From assembly GCA_937902805.1 (NCBI GenBank), contig CALEMB010000094.1, positions 1 through 49,242 of the forward strand: a stretch of 49,242 nucleotides of DNA, read 5' to 3'. This document shows positions 48,104 to 49,242 of this stretch, piece by piece. Position numbers and translations under genes: made by a program. How positions within the stretch are numbered: position 1 is the first letter of the stretch; the number at the start of each line of letters is the position of its first letter. The notes under the pieces were generated by a model. That model searched no databases and had not been told where the DNA came from. It saw only the letters and a list, made by a program, of their open reading frames with translations. Source of the stretch: an uncultured Bacteroidales bacterium. GTDB lineage: Bacteria > Bacteroidota > Bacteroidia > Bacteroidales > F082.

Positions 48104-48124
48104 CGCCCTTTGTCGAAGGGCCGA
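48104..48124. repeat. short CCTTTGTCGAAGGGCC repeat copy
   Basis: Compact inverted version of the CCTTCGAC family (CGCCCTTTG/TCGAAGGGC) in the 77-bp gap before lgt. Confidence 0.7.
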
Positions 48125-48144
48125 CCTTATATTGAAATATTTCC

Positions 48145-48153
48145 TACTTTTGC
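48145..48153 (+). promoter_or_regulatory. -7 element (TACTTTTGC) of lgt
   Basis: TACTTTTGC 16 bp before ATG 48170; matches TAnnTTTG. A -33 element is not clear. Confidence 0.6.
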
Positions 48154-48169
48154 ACAAAATTATTGAATC

Positions 48170-49081
48170 ATGCTTTTAAACTACATCACATGGAATGTTG
48201 ACCCCGTGCTGTTCTCCATCGGAAATCTTTCTGTCCGTTGGTACGGCTTGTTGTGGGCCTTAGGCTTCTTTTTCGGTTACTTCGTCATGAGGCAGATATA
48301 CCGTCGCGAAAAAATCAACGACGACTGGATGGACAAGCTGCTGATTTACATGCTGGTGTTCACCGTCTTAGGCGCACGCCTCGGCCATTGCCTGTTTTAT
48401 GAGCCAGAGTATTACCTCTCGCATCCGCTGAAGATGTTCGCCATTTGGGAAGGCGGTCTCGCCAGCCACGGCGGTGCCATCGGCATCCTGTTCTGCCTAT
48501 GGCTCTATGTGCGCAACTACAACAAGTCGACCAAAAAAGCGAAAGACGAGAAACAACGCATCAGCTATATCTGGATCCTCGACCGAATTGTCATCCCCGT
48601 GTGTCTGGTTGGCTCGTTTATTCGTATCGGCAACGTGATGAACCATGAGATTTACGGCACGCCCACTTCTTTGCCCTGGGGCTTCGTCTTCCTGCGCGGC
48701 GCGGAGCAATTCTGCGGCACTTTCGACAATTACACGGCCTGCGACGCATGGAATGCACCTTGTCCGCCGAGTGAATGGCTGCCCTGCCACCCCACCGGAC
48801 TCTATGAAGCCTTCTTCTGTCTCCTGGCGATGGGCATCCTGCTGTGGATGTATTACAAGCGCGACCTCGGCCACAAGCAACCCGGTCTGATGTTCGGCAC
48901 CTTCCTCATCATCATCTTCGGCTCGCGCATCTGCATCGAGTTCCTGAAGAACGTCCAAGTGGAATTCGAGAAAGACATGACCTTCGATATGGGGCAATGG
49001 CTCAGCGTTCCGTTTGTGCTCATCGGCATCGGGATGATTGTTTGGAGCTTTGTGCAACGAAGGAAAGTAGAGGAAAAGTAA
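48170..49081 (+). CDS. lgt: prolipoprotein diacylglyceryl transferase
   Basis: This 303-residue polytopic enzyme attaches diacylglycerol to the lipobox Cys of prolipoproteins, the first step of lipoprotein maturation in the cytoplasmic membrane. It shows SVRWYGLLWALGFFFGYF, an IWEGGLASHGGAIG motif (the HGG Lgt signature), GSFIRIGNVMNHEIYGTPT and a periplasmic loop with paired cysteines (FCGTFDNYTACDAWNAPCPP) before HPTGLYEA. Many lipoproteins in this window would be its substrates. Confidence 0.96.
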   Translation: MLLNYITWNVDPVLFSIGNLSVRWYGLLWALGFFFGYFVMRQIYRREKINDDWMDKLLIYMLVFTVLGARLGHCLFYEPEYYLSHPLKMFAIWEGGLASHGGAIGILFCLWLYVRNYNKSTKKAKDEKQRISYIWILDRIVIPVCLVGSFIRIGNVMNHEIYGTPTSLPWGFVFLRGAEQFCGTFDNYTACDAWNAPCPPSEWLPCHPTGLYEAFFCLLAMGILLWMYYKRDLGHKQPGLMFGTFLIIIFGSRICIEFLKNVQVEFEKDMTFDMGQWLSVPFVLIGIGMIVWSFVQRRKVEEK

Positions 49082-49084
49082 GGA

Positions 49085-49242
49085 ATGAGAAGGATATGGT
49101 GCATTGGTTCTCTTTTGGCGGCTGTTTTTATGGCTGCCTGCAACAGCAACAAACAGGTCCCTGAGCCTGTCGAAGGGCCATCCCCTGCCCTGTCGTCCGT
49201 CGACAGCCTGATGTGGGTGCAGCCCGACAGTGCATTGGCGTG
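49085..49242 (+). CDS. lipoprotein, 5' end only (cut by the window edge)
   Basis: ATG 49085 opens a frame to the window edge. It begins MRRIWCIGSLLAAVFMAACN, a signal with a lipid-site Cys 19, then NSNKQ, a repeat-encoded PEPVEGP, and ALSSVDSLMWVQPDSALA. The VDSLMWxxPDSALA motif is common near the N-terminus of Bacteroidota lipoproteins with tetratricopeptide-like repeats; the rest is missing. It begins three bases after the lgt stop and is probably co-transcribed with it. Confidence 0.6.
   Translation, partial: MRRIWCIGSLLAAVFMAACNSNKQVPEPVEGPSPALSSVDSLMWVQPDSALA

Noticed and set aside
1..49242. tRNA, rRNA or tmRNA genes.
   Set aside because: No stretch with a convincing cloverleaf, GGTTCGA-type T-loop with CCA end, or rRNA sequence was seen on either strand.

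Overview
The window reads as a chromosomal segment of a member of the order Bacteroidales (phylum Bacteroidota). This rests on a tiny 'smalltalk'-type gene, type IX secretion (T9SS) C-terminal sorting domains, an alpha-2-macroglobulin/PbpC pair, paired OmpH chaperones beside BamA, DUF6089, a sphingolipid-type alpha-oxoamine synthase, and promoters of the Bacteroidota form (TAnnTTTG at -7 rather than a sigma70 -10 box). Base composition looks near 50% GC with clear AT-rich patches. Many short palindromic repeats between, and sometimes inside, genes suggest an uncultured gut- or rumen-type lineage. I cannot name a genus. I see no tRNA, rRNA, CRISPR array or transposase.

Layout. 1-1.6 kb: the smalltalk-type peptide and an AAA/DUF4143 ATPase, with a 23-bp tandem array in front of the ATPase. 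1.6-11.5 kb, minus strand: pbpC and a 1.8-thousand-residue alpha-2-macroglobulin lipoprotein, normally adjacent, here split by an AT-rich accessory island (YhcG-type nuclease, a 39-residue IF2-N-like peptide, a collapsed RhuM-like gene). 11.6-19.4 kb, minus strand: an apparent operon of secreted proteins (right-handed-helix-like protein, a 1613-residue T9SS protein with WFD repeats, a 513-residue T9SS protein, a small membrane-tailed protein). 19.5-20.7 kb: a structured RNA or leader with its own promoter and terminator, whose 5' segment is duplicated on the far side of a two-gene PIN-domain toxin-antitoxin cassette. 20.8-24.4 kb, minus strand: a VTC-type polyphosphate polymerase operon. 24.4-28.3 kb: MarR regulator, alpha-oxoamine synthase, SDR and a double VOC protein.

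28.4-40.3 kb, minus strand, is a long envelope and housekeeping series in transcription order lepA, NhaD-type antiporter, dprA, rsgA, nadK, DUF6089, uppS, bamA, ompH, ompH. 40.4-49.2 kb, plus strand: a RelA/SpoT homologue, a Fur-family regulator, purA, an ATP-grasp protein, a GH2 beta-mannosidase-like lipoprotein, lgt and the start of another lipoprotein.

The most unusual parts are the RNA/leader at 19.5-19.76 kb with mutually exclusive pairings, together with its duplicated 98-bp 5' segment around the PIN cassette; the three palindromes of exact 39-bp period inside the YhcG gene; the in-frame insertion of two palindromic repeat families into a T9SS sorting domain; and the 23-bp array that runs into the pbpC stop codon. 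All family assignments come from reading the sequence, without database searches.
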